This document shows positions 19,938 to 30,050 of a DNA stretch of 64,000 bases, in pieces. The first letter of the stretch is position 1. Each line of letters begins with the position of its first letter. Position numbers and translations under genes: made by a program. Below the pieces are notes generated by a model. The model saw only the letters and a list, made by a program, of their open reading frames with translations, was not told the origin of the DNA and did not search any database. This DNA is from Penicillus capitatus (taxonomy: Eukaryota; Chlorophyta), in the NCBI GenBank assembly GCA_965649825.1, contig OZ287696.1, positions 1,054,001 to 1,118,000 on the forward strand, in the 5' to 3' direction.

Positions 19938-20444
19938 AGCTCTTCAGCCAACTGATGCCCAGCGACGAGGAGAAAACTACCGCGTGTCCGCGCGGACAAA
20001 GACGGGGAATGTTCTTTCGAGTGGTCCGAAAAAGTCGACGCAGTAGTTGGTCCAACTAACGACGGTGCGAAGAGAGCGAGCAAGTTTCGAATTATCCTTT
20101 TGCGTTTGGCAGACGAATAATAAGAACGAAACCATTAAATGCGCGCAAGGGTTCTCTTTCTTCACAGGTGTGAATTGAGGATCTCACACTTCAAAAGAGT
20201 GTCCTCATATCGACCACGTTGCCCGATGTCGCATCGATGCGCTTGTTCGCTGAGCCCTGCAACGTTCACGCAGCATTGTGACGCCGCAAGTTCTGGTCCC
20301 GTGGCGAGAGGGATATCGGCGTTGCGGAAATCGCGGCGTGCGAGACGCTCTTTCTGTGACTTTACACTAAAGCTATTGGAAGAAGAATCTACTTTACTAT
20401 AGGACACATCTCCGTCACGCCCGCTGTGTTAAAGAGCGTCATCG
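19938..20444. other. Spacer between kinase start and 2OG gene end; no gene seen
   Basis: Contains the kinase 5' region. Around 20180-20210 it has a CTCACACTTCAAAAGAGTGTC stretch resembling the short repeats of family E. No supported coding frame. Confidence 0.45.
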
Positions 20445-21684
20445 TTACGGACCCACTTCGATGTTCTCGGGTACAAAAGCGGCAGGTATGATGAGCTTCT
20501 TGCTGATGTCCTGTTTCGTCTTCGAGGGGTCGATGGGGTAGAGAACATGGCCTTCGTACCTCACACTCACAGCCTGGACGGCATTCTCGCCAAAGGCATC
20601 CAGAAGATACTCGTCCAACAAGTCATCCACCTACACCGCGGCCTCTGCCGAGTACGTACATCTCTGGAGTGACCGACCAAAATGCCGCACTCCTTGACGT
20701 CCTCGTCCTCGCTGGGGATGCGGATGGAGGGGTACTGGCTGGCTTCTACCTCTGACGTAGCAGCCACTCGGCACGAGGCGTCCATGCGACGAAAGGGAGT
20801 GGCATGTCCTGCGCTTCTGCCCTCGTTTTTGTAATCCCCTTCCAGTTCTCCTTCCGATTGTCGGTGAACGGCCTAAGTGAAAAAGGGCGTCGTCTTGGCA
20901 CAACCGAAGAGGAGACGATTGACGGAGGGCTTCTCTTTCCACCAGTTCACGAGCAAGGTCATTCTGCGCTCGGTGTTGGAGGAGTCTAGGACGCCGTGGC
21001 CCAGGGCTCCGTCGAAGACACAGTACTTGCCGGCGGACGGCGGAACGAAGACGCAGTTCGCAGGCGATTCTGGATAGGTTGCGCCCTTCTCCGCATCGAA
21101 TCTCTGGTCCAGGATGACGGTGCACGCTGCGCCCATAACCATCCGTTTTCTAGATTCAATGCGAGTGTGCCTTGCCTTGTCGCAGTCGATCCTCGTCCGA
21201 GCCCGTCAGGTAGAGGATGGAAGACAGATAGGGGTGCCTCATGTCCTGATGGGACTTGTACGCGTCCTCGTCCTTGTCGAAGTGAAACGCCAACCCCGCG
21301 CCTTCCTCGTAGACCTAGAAACGCAGTGCAGTCCTGAGCCTCCTTCTTCTCGCGAGTGGCGTCCGTTCTCACTTGGACCCACCATTCGGCACCGGTGCAG
21401 TCCGAAGGCAGTCGGTGTTTTGCGACCGCATGATACAGGTGCCAAATGGCAGATTCGGCAGGCGTCAGCATCCGACGGTCGAGGTCGTTTTCCATGGCTT
21501 CCTGTGCATCGGACATGAATTTGCTCATGAAGGATCATCATCCAGTGAGGAGGACCTTTGGCAGCCAGTAGTTCGGAGCCTGGGCGTAGAGCATCGCCGC
21601 ATCGCGCATTTCCGCCAGACTGTGCTCAGGGACGCATTCTCTGTACACCCAGACGCTCTGACGCGGGAATTCCGGTGACTCCAT
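20445..21684 (-). CDS. 2-oxoglutarate/Fe(II)-dependent oxygenase-like protein
   Basis: A multi-exon gene starting at MESPEFPRQSVWVY (21684). Supported splices join WLPK to EAMENDLDRRMLTP and AEWWVQ to VYEEGAGLAFHFDKDEDAYK. HFDKDE supplies the HxD iron ligands; SILYLTG follows. After an unclear junction near 21170 comes TVILDQRFDAEKG, then KYCVFDGALGHGVL (distal His) and RRMTLLVNWW (Arg that would bind 2-oxoglutarate). Later exons carry PFTDNRKENWKG, SEDEDVKECGILVGHSRD and a C-terminus ending NIEVGP at 20445. This order fits prolyl-hydroxylase-like dioxygenases; the substrate is unknown. The junction near 21170 lacks a clear GT donor and an in-frame stop must be removed, so damage there cannot be excluded. 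Its 5' end lies 81 bp from the divergent RRP12 copy. Confidence 0.65.
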
Positions 21685-21765
21685 CGAAGGAATCGCACGA
21701 CAATTGTGGGTCAGGTCAGATACGGCAGCGGATACGGTGAGTGAAAACGGACCTTTGGCTGAAAC
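21685..21765. promoter_or_regulatory. Very short divergent promoter region
   Basis: Only 81 bp separate the start codons of the 2OG gene (minus) and the RRP12-like gene (plus), so they must share promoter sequence. The equivalent 906-985 interval in the other copy is similar. No TATA box is evident. Confidence 0.4.
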
Positions 21766-23344
21766 ATGACTTCGGAGGCGTCGACGACAACAACGTCGCA
21801 GGGCATCGCCGTGAAGAGCCTGACGAAATCTCTAGAGAATCGTTTCAGCTTGAACGGCGTAGCCGACGATGTCTTGGCCGCCGTGGGCGAGAGAGCGACA
21901 GCGGAGAAATCCGTCGTCGCCCGAGTTCTCACGGCAGTGAAGGAAGTCATCGCCTCCCGCGGAGAAACGGTGACCTATCCAACTCTCCTGAGCGGCTTGA
22001 TCGCGACTCTCGAGGCAAAAGACGCGATCGATAAGGCGCAGGTAATAATCCACAGTGACCACGTGCATGGGATCGCAGACGACGGGAGCTGTTGCAGGTC
22101 TGTGAGGCCGTGTGCGACTGTCTGGTCATCGTGGCATCGCGCGTCCCGAGGGCAGTGCTCGCTCTGCAGGCATCTAGGCTGATGTCGATGCATCACACTG
22201 TTCTCGAGAGACACTCCAGGAATCTCTCCATCCAGAAGAGCGTCATGTCGAATCTCTCCAAGGTCGTGCTCTGTCTGGACCGTTCGAGTGCGAACGGCGT
22301 GAGGGCGCTGCTGGACGTTTTGGTCCCGGCCGTGGTCTGCGCGGAAGGAAAGGGCGTTTCGCGTACGGCGGTGCGCATCGTCGCCGCCGTTCTGAAAATG
22401 GAATCCCTGTGCGAACTCAAGAGCGAGATATGTCGTCGGGTCGAGGAGATAGGGCGGAGGGCTGTGGATGAGCCGCTCAAGGAGGCAGCCACGGCTTCGG
22501 GGTGACGATTTCGAAGATCCGTTCCAGAATGCAAGACGCCCTGGATGCGCCGTTATGTCTCTGACGCGGTTTCTCTCTGCGCTGAAGACGCTCATCCCGC
22601 TGACGGATGGCTGCTTCGTGCAGTCCATGTTGCCACAGCTTTAGAGGGAGGGTCCTGTCGATCAGTCTTCCCCGAACATCGGCCATGGCATGCGACGTCC
22701 CCAGAGCTGTCCTTCATCCAAACAGCGCCGTCCAGCTAGAAAGGGAAACAGTGGAGGAGATTCTCCTCGCCTTGGTGCAGCACATTGAGGGGACTCCGAC
22801 GGAAAACCACGAGCTCTCTCTGGCCTTCGTCGAAACTGTCTACGCAGGATTCGCTCGCTTTCACGATCAAGACCCTTCTCTGTCTATGGAGACCTTGTCG
22901 TGCTCTTGCCGTCCCTCTTGAAGCAGGTAGAATTCGACATGGGCCGAGAGGGAAGAGAATGCGTGCCTGTTGTGTTTAGCTGCTTTCCGAGTTCGAAGAG
23001 GTGCGAGAAGCAGTGGAGAAAGAGAAGACGAGAGTCCCTGGACGGCGACAGGCGACAACGCCATGACACTCAAGTCCGGAACACCGTCGAAGAAGGACTC
23101 TGTCTTCGGTCCCGGCAGGAGCAAAAAGAGTCGCACGACGAAGCCTTCCGCAGTCCATTCCCACCACTCGGGGAAGCGATTCAAATCGAAGAAGGGAGCC
23201 GGAGGAGATGTCAAAGGTGCCCCCAAGTTTGATCCCTATGCTTACTGGAAGTTGGATCGCCGCCTTCTCAACAAGAGACGAAAAAAGCTCTGCGCTGCGC
23301 GTCGAGATCTCAGGCATCTGAGCCAGTCGAAGAAGAGTGCATGA
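21766..23344 (+). pseudogene. RRP12: RRP12-like copy, internally shortened and frameshifted
   Basis: A duplicate, in opposite orientation, of 1-905, continuing to the gene's end. The first exon starts at 21766, with a 56-bp intron at 22042-22097 as in the other copy. Compared with that copy one G is missing near 22502 and another base near 22548, and TTGGCGG has become TTAGAGG near 22641. The frame is therefore broken in three places. The C-terminal exon (23060-23344) is intact: KRFKSKKGAGGDVKG, then DPYAYWKLDRRLLNKRRKK, the basic tail typical of RRP12. The whole gene is about 1.6 kb, whereas RRP12 usually has well over 1000 residues, so the middle is deleted. Sequencing error could explain the single-base shifts but not the short length. 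Confidence 0.6.
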
Positions 23345-23427
23345 TGTGTTGAACACGATACAGTTCACCCGAACGTGTTTTTTTGTAATGTTCGATTACA
23401 CGCTGTCAATTCGAATCGGTTTGCGGT

Positions 23428-23957
23428 TCATGGATCGATATGCCGATCAGGCTGCGATTTTAAGCGGCTCGAGCAGATAGGCAGCTTGACAGATAGATCT
23501 GACGCAGAACGTCTTGAGTCCGGGAAGAAGCAGATCGATATCTCTGTCGTCCATGTTGTTCGATGCCGTGATCTGTCCCAAGGTACCACCAGCTGCCCAT
23601 AGCTCCACCAATCCTGCGACATACCGAATGCACGACATCTTAGATAGCTATCTCTTACATCGAAGGAACTTGCTGGTCTTGAATCCATCTGCAGCTTGAA
23701 AAGAGGTCCAGATCTCTCTGGACGCCGCTTCTCTACTGTCTTAGACGAATGCAAGTTCTCCATTGCTAGCAGAGAAGAGTTTTGTTGCTGATGTGAAAAA
23801 AGCGACCGGACTCATTGACAGCGGCTATGTCGACTTCTAAAAAACTCGACACCCGGCCAGCGAACGCGAACTGCAACCACAGCTCCGTGACCGACTGGTT
23901 GTCGCAGGAGGCCGGCCGTTCTGTGCTGCCCTCCACGTTCGAGGGAGTTAGGGACAT
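23428..23957 (-). CDS. Hypothetical small multi-exon gene
   Basis: Coding-like pieces on the minus strand: MSLTPSNVEGSTERPASCDN and WLQFAFAGRVSSFLEVDIAA from 23957; a middle piece near 23700 with FQAADGFKTSKFLR; and GLVELWAAGGTLGQITASNN, DDRDIDLLLPGLKTFCVRSI and QAAYLLEPLKIAA ending at about 23450. Plausible splice sites exist, but the phases do not fit without a stop, so I could not assemble a clean frame. I recognise no family. It converges on the RRP12 copy. Confidence 0.3.
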
Positions 23958-23959
23958 CG

Positions 23960-24496
23960 ACAGTTCCAGAACCGAGTCGCGTTACACTGTCGCAAGCGCC
24001 CCCTCGACGGCGTTCGCGACGGAAACGTCCGGGACAGACGGCCGCCGCGGCAAAGAGTCCTTGCGCTTCCGCCAAGAAGAACGCCTGCCTCGTCTTTCTG
24101 CCCAGGCGACGTCGAGCTGACTCGAGCGGTTCGCCGTTCTCAGAGTTGCGTTGAAACGGCCGCGAAAAACGCATGCGAGTTACATCCAGTGTTACACCTA
24201 GCGGAGAACATTCCGACAAACTGTGGACAGCTTTACTTGTGAAATGCTTTGCAAAGTTTCCGAAAACGCTCTCCCGTTCGCGTCGCGCGTTCTTGCGACA
24301 GGATTCTGCGTATTCAACACCCTGGCGGCCGGTCCTCCGTCCGGCGGCGCATGCAGCCGCCGCCAAACGGCCACAGTTCCGATCCTCCGCTCGCCGGCCG
24401 CGGGGCAGCAACCGAGGCGGCCCATAAAGGTCCTGTCGCAGACCCTTCCGCGCTCGAATTTCCGAGTTCCTGTTTCCTGCGAGCAGTTGCGACAAA
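23960..24496. other. GC-rich spacer, probable CpG-rich 5' region
   Basis: Rich in CGG/CCG around 24320-24420. It separates two putative divergent genes. Long frames on both strands (such as 23812-24513 minus) show no protein-like character. Confidence 0.35.
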
Positions 24497-24805
24497 ATGG
24501 CCGACGCGCACATGACGACAGAGGACGATTATGGCTACCCAGGAAAGCCGTAAGTCCTGCAGCCATGCTATGACCTGCTGCGCGCCACGGAGTCCTGTTC
24601 GCTGCCCGGACGCTTCCATGCACGTGCAAGCGTCGAGCAACCACTCATGCGTTCGGGATAACGTGCTTCCGGGAACGCGGCAGCCATCCTGCTCTCAGAA
24701 AGACTTCTAACTTCTGTGTGTTCTTCTAGCTTCTCCCAGGTGATGCTGCAGGAGGTCCTCGGCAACCGGCCGCCAAGGGCTTTCCGGGGAATGGACAGTG
24801 CCGAG
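24497..24805 (+). CDS. 5' end of an unrecognised gene cut off by duplicated DNA
   Basis: The ATG at 24497 in a good context (gacaaaATGG) starts MADAHMTTEDDYGYPGKP. The first intron begins GTAAGTCC near 24550 and could end at cttctag or cttctcccag near 24730-24740, continuing as VMLQEVLGNRPPRAFRGMDS. From about 24810 the sequence becomes repeat family E, so the gene has lost its remainder or the exon is coincidental. Confidence 0.25.
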
Positions 24806-24814
24806 CGTGAGCAG

Positions 24815-26430
24815 TTGTTTTGGACTTTGAAAGCCCAGACAACTGCTCATCTTGTTACGTGCCGCACTCTGATTGTCTGCTAACATCACTGTGCCAGGCT
24901 TCTGTCCGAGTGGCTTGCACTCGAGTTCCAGAGATCCGTGCCGTGCCTGAGATGTTAGAGACGTGCCTGCACATGAAGATAGACTTGAGGAGGCTGCGTC
25001 GAAGAAGTGGCGATAGGAGAGTGAGAGACAAGAGCCCCGTCGATGCGACAGACGGACTCTTAGGCAGTTACAGCTCGCTCTTTCAACTGCAAGTCGATTC
25101 GAACCAGCAAAAGGTCGAATGTCTCTCAGAACGGGCGACGGCACGTCGGCCATGGTAAAACATGAAGACGTCGCTGCTTGTCATCCACAGCAGACGATGC
25201 ACCCTGAGAAGAGCAGCACGCGACGAACAATCGCCATTTCGAAGTTGTCTACACAGTGAGCGCACAGGATTTGACGTGGACTCTATCCACTGTCTGAGAA
25301 GTGCATAACAGTCCGCGCAGCTTTTCGAGGCAAAGAAGAGCGTGCGCACATTGGCATGTCGAATCCGTCGTTTTCGTTCTATCGTCTTAACGACTTCGCA
25401 GTTCGAGCAAATAGCAGCAAAGGAGATACAACGGCAGACATTTACAGAGACGAACAGATCATACAAGAACAGCGTGAACTCCAGAGAACCACAGTCACAG
25501 GAGACCGTAGAGCGCACCTCGAGGAACCCTTGTTCGATAGCTCAGATGGCGTCAACTGACTGCTGCTGCGCCATTCAACGCATCGAGCGACATCTCTGCC
25601 GCCCCACTTTCTGGGTGTCCTCTTGTTTGGGCGATCCGCCTTTCTCCAGTCCTCGTTGCTCGTTCTTGTCAGATTTCTCTGACGAGGCCTGTACAATCGC
25701 TTGTCGTTCGCTCCTACAACGACAAAGAGGTCGATGCGTCTCCGCGTACCGCTCGTTGGATTTGAGATCGTCGGAACGACATTTGAACGCTCGTCTGATG
25801 GCGACGCATGAACGTTGATGTCACTGACATGGCAAGACGATTGGAGTCACGTGTATTACATACACGAAGACAAGTTTGCTCTCGTGTGTCGGCTGATGCG
25901 ATTGGCGTCAGCAGGTGATTCCTGAAGTGCGAAAACTTAACGCCTAGAAACAACGATGACGGCTATGCAATTCGACAATCCAAGTGTTCGATACGGAATA
26001 GTGTGTCCTGTATGACGCATTTGTCCTACGGACTAACCAACTCCAAAATCTTTGGAAAATGGATATTCGAAAGAAATGTGGCCGCAAAGAGTCTTTCCTC
26101 GTCGACCAGCTATTCGACAATTATTGAACTTGCATCATTGCTTTGCAATTGTTCTGGTAGGCTGCTGCCTTCTGAGCAATAGCCGCAGATGAAAGCCACG
26201 AGACCACAGTTTGCATGAAATTGAAAAGTGCAAATGCAATGCGAAGAGAGTGTGTTTAAGCGCGTGGCGCACTGAATGGATGAGTGTATGGAGAAGCTGA
26301 ATCGATCACTGAAAATAGCATGAAAGACGATGAAAATGAAGGCGGAGTATCCGCTACAGGCTAGAACAACGCACTGAGGCAAAGCAGAGTAGGTCAGCTG
26401 TATCTCGCTCGTCGAATCCGCATCCATCAG
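24815..26430 (+). repeat. Repeat family E, copy B (inverted relative to copy A)
   Basis: Inverted counterpart of 4544-5840, extended at its left end by about 250 bp (GACAACTGCTCATCTTGTTACG) shared with 16.25-16.5 kb but absent from copy A. No conserved protein across copies. Confidence 0.65.
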
Positions 26431-26930
26431 TTCTCCGAGCGGGGTGATCGCGTAGACGCATTCGATGAACAGAAACTGAATCCGCGGCTGTCATCATCTC
26501 CCTCTGCTGCCTCGTCTCGACTCGCCAGCCGAAACACCGAGGAACGGACAGCCACATCGCTCCACTCGCCGGAAGCGGCGGATGGCGCCGCACCTCTGCC
26601 ATGTCCACACCTTGCGTCTCCCCGATCTCGGTGTTTCGAACGCGTCCTCCATCGACCGAGTTTGCGTCGGACACCTCTATCGCCTTTCTATCGGGAATCC
26701 TTTTTGCGAGAGACGGCAACTTGATCGGAATGGCCAGAGCGCACTGGGTCCAGCGGCAAACGAATCTGAACACTCTGCCGAAAGAGGTGCGCACTGAGGC
26801 GAGGCAGGCATCCTGACATCTGGAGGAATGTCGATCGTGACGTCCAGCGGGATACGGAGAGCCGTGTCGTACAGCTTCCATGCCGCAGTCTCCATTACGA
26901 CCTGGCTCATCAAGCAGTTCTTTACAAGAT
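26354..26930 (-). pseudogene. Decayed kinase-tail copy (inverted partner of 3925-4543)
   Basis: Reads AWKLYDTALRIPLDVTIDIP with the same Pro/Ser-rich tail, no kinase domain, and the same junction to the TMEM184 fragment. A frameshift interrupts it around 26750. Near identity with 3925-4543 shows that the chimera formed once and was then duplicated with its surroundings. Confidence 0.6.
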
Positions 26931-26977
26931 CCTCTCGCCAGCCCTGTTTGGTGTCCTGTCAGCCGAGCAGTAGATTA

Positions 26978-27153
26978 CTTGAAAGACAGGCTCGGTATAG
27001 AATTTCAAGTGCATGATAATCTGTGGGACACGACAGAAGGTCAAATGGGCGCGATAGACGCAGATAGAGACACACCTGATTGCGAGAAATCCCGACAGAG
27101 ACGCAAGAGAAGAGTGCGGCGATGACTTTCGCTGCAACGCTGTCGCTTAACAT
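26978..27153 (-). pseudogene. TMEM184-like N-terminal fragment (inverted partner of 3743-3918)
   Basis: Same MLSDSVAAKVIAALFSC helix, same short intron and same HLKFYTEPVFQ exon. Substitutions are few (SLNQ to SRNQ or LAIRC in other frames). Confidence 0.5.
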
Positions 27154-27239
27154 GGTTGCGTAACGTACGTGCTGAGTTGAAAATCGATTAACAATGGATG
27201 ATGCGTCCGAACAAATGTCACATCAAAAACAAACATGTG

Positions 27240-27662
27240 TGACACACAGATATCAGCAAAATCTCGCACATCACATCACAATCAGGAAACAGATGAGGGC
27301 GTTCATTGGATCGTCTGTGGCAGGCAATTCTGTTAAACTCGATTCTGAAGCGGGAATGAGATAGGGAGTGGTGTTGAATTCTCGGAGATGCAGAACACCA
27401 GCGGCTTCGCGTTCCTTCAGATGGCTCAGTAGTTTATGACAGAGGCGGTTGGACTCAGTGGGAGTGATGTAAAAGAAAATGATACTCGAAATCTTTGATC
27501 TCTGGGCTTTCGGCCATTCTAAAATCCGACGTCATGGGAGTTCTTGATTCAATTGCGAGTCGAGGAGGTAATGGAATGGGGTATTTTGCAGTGGCACCAG
27601 CGGCTTCGCCTTCAGGGAGGACGACTCGGTAGACGCGTTGTTTCAGGCTTGGATAGTTTTTG
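27240..27662 (-). other. Conserved segment, inverted partner of 3234-3640; unrecognised
   Basis: Carries the same coding-like frames (EREAAGVLHLREF region and the short frame with PRLAIESRTP). In one frame a TCC codon has changed so that the downstream stop differs. No function assigned. Confidence 0.3.
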
Positions 27663-27887
27663 CCATGTGCAGGACTGCGCCGATCTGCATCGAGGCAGAT
27701 CGACGGCAGTCTCATGCACATGGCAGTAGCTATGGGCTGTAGCTACGTCATTCTGAGCCGCCTCCATGTGCAGGACTGCGCCGATCTGCATCGAGGCAGA
27801 TCGGCGGCAGACTCATGCACATGGAGTAGCTACGTACAAGGTCTGCGCCGATCTGCATCGAGGCAGATCGACGGCAGACTCATGTAC
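27663..27887 (-). repeat. Hairpin cluster 3 (three palindromes)
   Basis: Inverted relative to cluster 1, at 27663-27723, 27764-27824 and 27834-27887. The middle hairpin has CGCCGATCTGC opposite GCAGATCGGCG, whereas other copies have GTCGATC with GATCGAC: another paired change that preserves the stem. Confidence 0.9.
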
Positions 27888-27996
27888 ACGCCCCTTGCTG
27901 TCCATGGGCTGATGTCTGCATGATTCACACGCGTCTCCTCCGACCTCCTCAGCCACTCCAGATTCGTCCCGCGTCGTACGCTCGACTCGCTCTCCA

Positions 27997-29140
27997 CTAC
28001 GGAGACTGCATCCTCCGTCCTGCGCGCAGAGTGAGGAAAGGGATCCCTGGCAGAGAGGATGGGCACCTTTTAACAAACCTCTTCGGTCTTATGTGGTTTG
28101 GCTTCCTGGCATCTCGAGGTATGACTCTTCGCGCCTTCTTGTCTTCTTCGTCTCCTTTCGGCTCTCTGGCAGCCTTCAGCGATCTCTTGGGGCGTCGATC
28201 GCGGCTCAGTCGCACCACCTGCTGGTAGGCGACATTCGTCTTCTGGGCGATGTCCTCTCTCTCCCAATCGAGCGGATCCATGTCCTCCATCAGCTCGTGG
28301 AGCGTCATCCACTTGGACGTTCGTCATCGTCTTCGGGCTGAACAAGTTGCCGATGACGCACACCTCCGACGCCACGGCAGCCGGAAAGAAGGACCTCATC
28401 AGCTGACGGCGGTGCTGTGAGAAAACGGACTCCAGTCGCAGCCAGTACGCTTCGAGGCACTCCGCCGTGTCGAGGGCGCATCGAACGTCCGCCGTTGGGT
28501 CGGATTCGTTCCGTCAAATGCTTCGGGCTCCTCGATGATTCCTAGAAACGCGGTGTTCAGCAGACTTGTCTTTCGTCTGCGGAGATGGCGAGACCTGTGT
28601 CGTGTGCGATGAACTTCGAGGATTCCAGCAGCCGCGCCCCGCTCGTGTTCGCGGAACGCTGCCCTCGATCAGCTGCAGCCGGCAGAGGAGGCCGAGCAGA
28701 TCTGCCAGCCGGTTACGGGACAGCCGATCGACGAGGAGCTCGGGCTCCTCAGGCGGCACCTGGTCCATGCGCCGATCGCGGTGGGCGATGGACTCGATCC
28801 CTTCCGACTCCTTGCTCTTCCCCACCACCTGGAGGTAGAGATCGGCCTGGAAGGAGTCTCTGAAGCTGCCGGGTCTCGAGCTTCTTCTCTGGACGCTGGG
28901 AGGCACGACTCGGCGGCGCAGGTGCTTCCCTCCGCCGCCGCAAAGCCGCCGGCCTTTCAGTTCTGCCAGACACACCCCCAAGTGAAACGGATCCAGAGAG
29001 AGAGGGAGTACGTACCTTGGCGACGAAGGGGAATTCTTTGCGCTGGAGGCGACGGTTGCGTGTCAGGTCTTGGACTCGGCTGGGAAGGAGTCCCGGAGCT
29101 GCCGAGGGGTGAAGCCGTAGTCCACCGCGAGCAGTGGCGC
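27997..29140 (-). CDS. Unrecognised HTH-like gene, module copy 2
   Basis: Inverted partner of 1770-2946 with the same pieces: TRQLQRLLPGR-like repeat, PEEPELLVDRLSRNRLADLL, and LHELMEDMDPLDWEREDIAQ followed by TNVAYQQVVRLSRDR and a basic tail. Differences are mostly substitutions; one is a small insertion/deletion near 29030. Homology with copy 1 continues to about 29460 (1414 in copy 1) and then stops at a tandem repeat, so the 2OG fragment is not included here. Confidence 0.35.
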
Positions 29141-29459
29141 ACAGTTCAGAAAAGCGGAAATGCGAAAACTGGTATGGCGCCTCGCGTTTTATGGTCGAGG
29201 ATGTGACAGCTGCAACAAATTCGACCGCGGTTAGCCAATCAGAATGCGCGATTTTCTCCGCGGCAGTCTGACGTCGGACGAAAATGGGTCGAACGTCACT
29301 TCGCTCGGCAGGCAACCTACCACATCGCCAGTGAACTGATCTCACAGTGGAGAGACATCGAGACGATGATGGTCGGCATGGTCTCTTCCAGGAAGACCAG
29401 ATCCCTCGTCTTCTCGTGCTGCATGGGCAAGCGAATCTGCTCACCACACCCCTTTGCTC

Positions 29460-30050
29460 CCGAGCGACGGATGGAGGCTGAGTCTATCGTCTGATTTGCT
29501 GTCATTTGCTGCATGGAGCTGTCACAGTCTTTCTTCTGTCTTGCTGTTTGAGGCTGTCGCTGTCCTATTTCCTGTTTTGCTGAGTAGAGGCTATCAGGGT
29601 CCTTTTTGTTATCTTGCTGTGAATGGAGGCCGTTCTCGTCTGATTTGCTGTTTTTGATGCACGGAGGCTGCTGCAATCCTATTTGCTATGCCGCACTTTA
29701 TGGCCGTCATCGTTCTGTTTGCTGTCTGCCATGGCTGGAGGCTTTGTGGTCTTACCTGCTGCTTGTCCGTTTTATGATGCCTCAAGGCTCTCACGGTCCA
29801 ATTTGCCGTTGTTTGCTAATGGAGGCTCTCGTGGTCTTTCTGTTTTGCTGTTTTCTGATGTATGAAGACTGTCGCGGTCCTTTTTTGCTGCTGTACTTTG
29901 AGGCTGTCTTCGTCCTACTTGACGTCTGCCGTTGCTGGAGGCTGAGTGTTGTCGTCTCATCTGCAGTCATCTGCTGCATGGAGCTGTCACGGCCTTATCT
30001 GCCGTCTTGCACTTTGAGGTTGTCTTCGTCATATTTATTGTTTTCCTGAG
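29460..30050 (+). repeat. Degenerate about 60-bp tandem repeat
   Basis: About nine diverged units of the type GGAGGCTGTCxxxGTCCTxTTTGCTGTTTTGCTG. It starts exactly where the inverted module copy ends. Frames through it are repeat translations. Confidence 0.7.
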
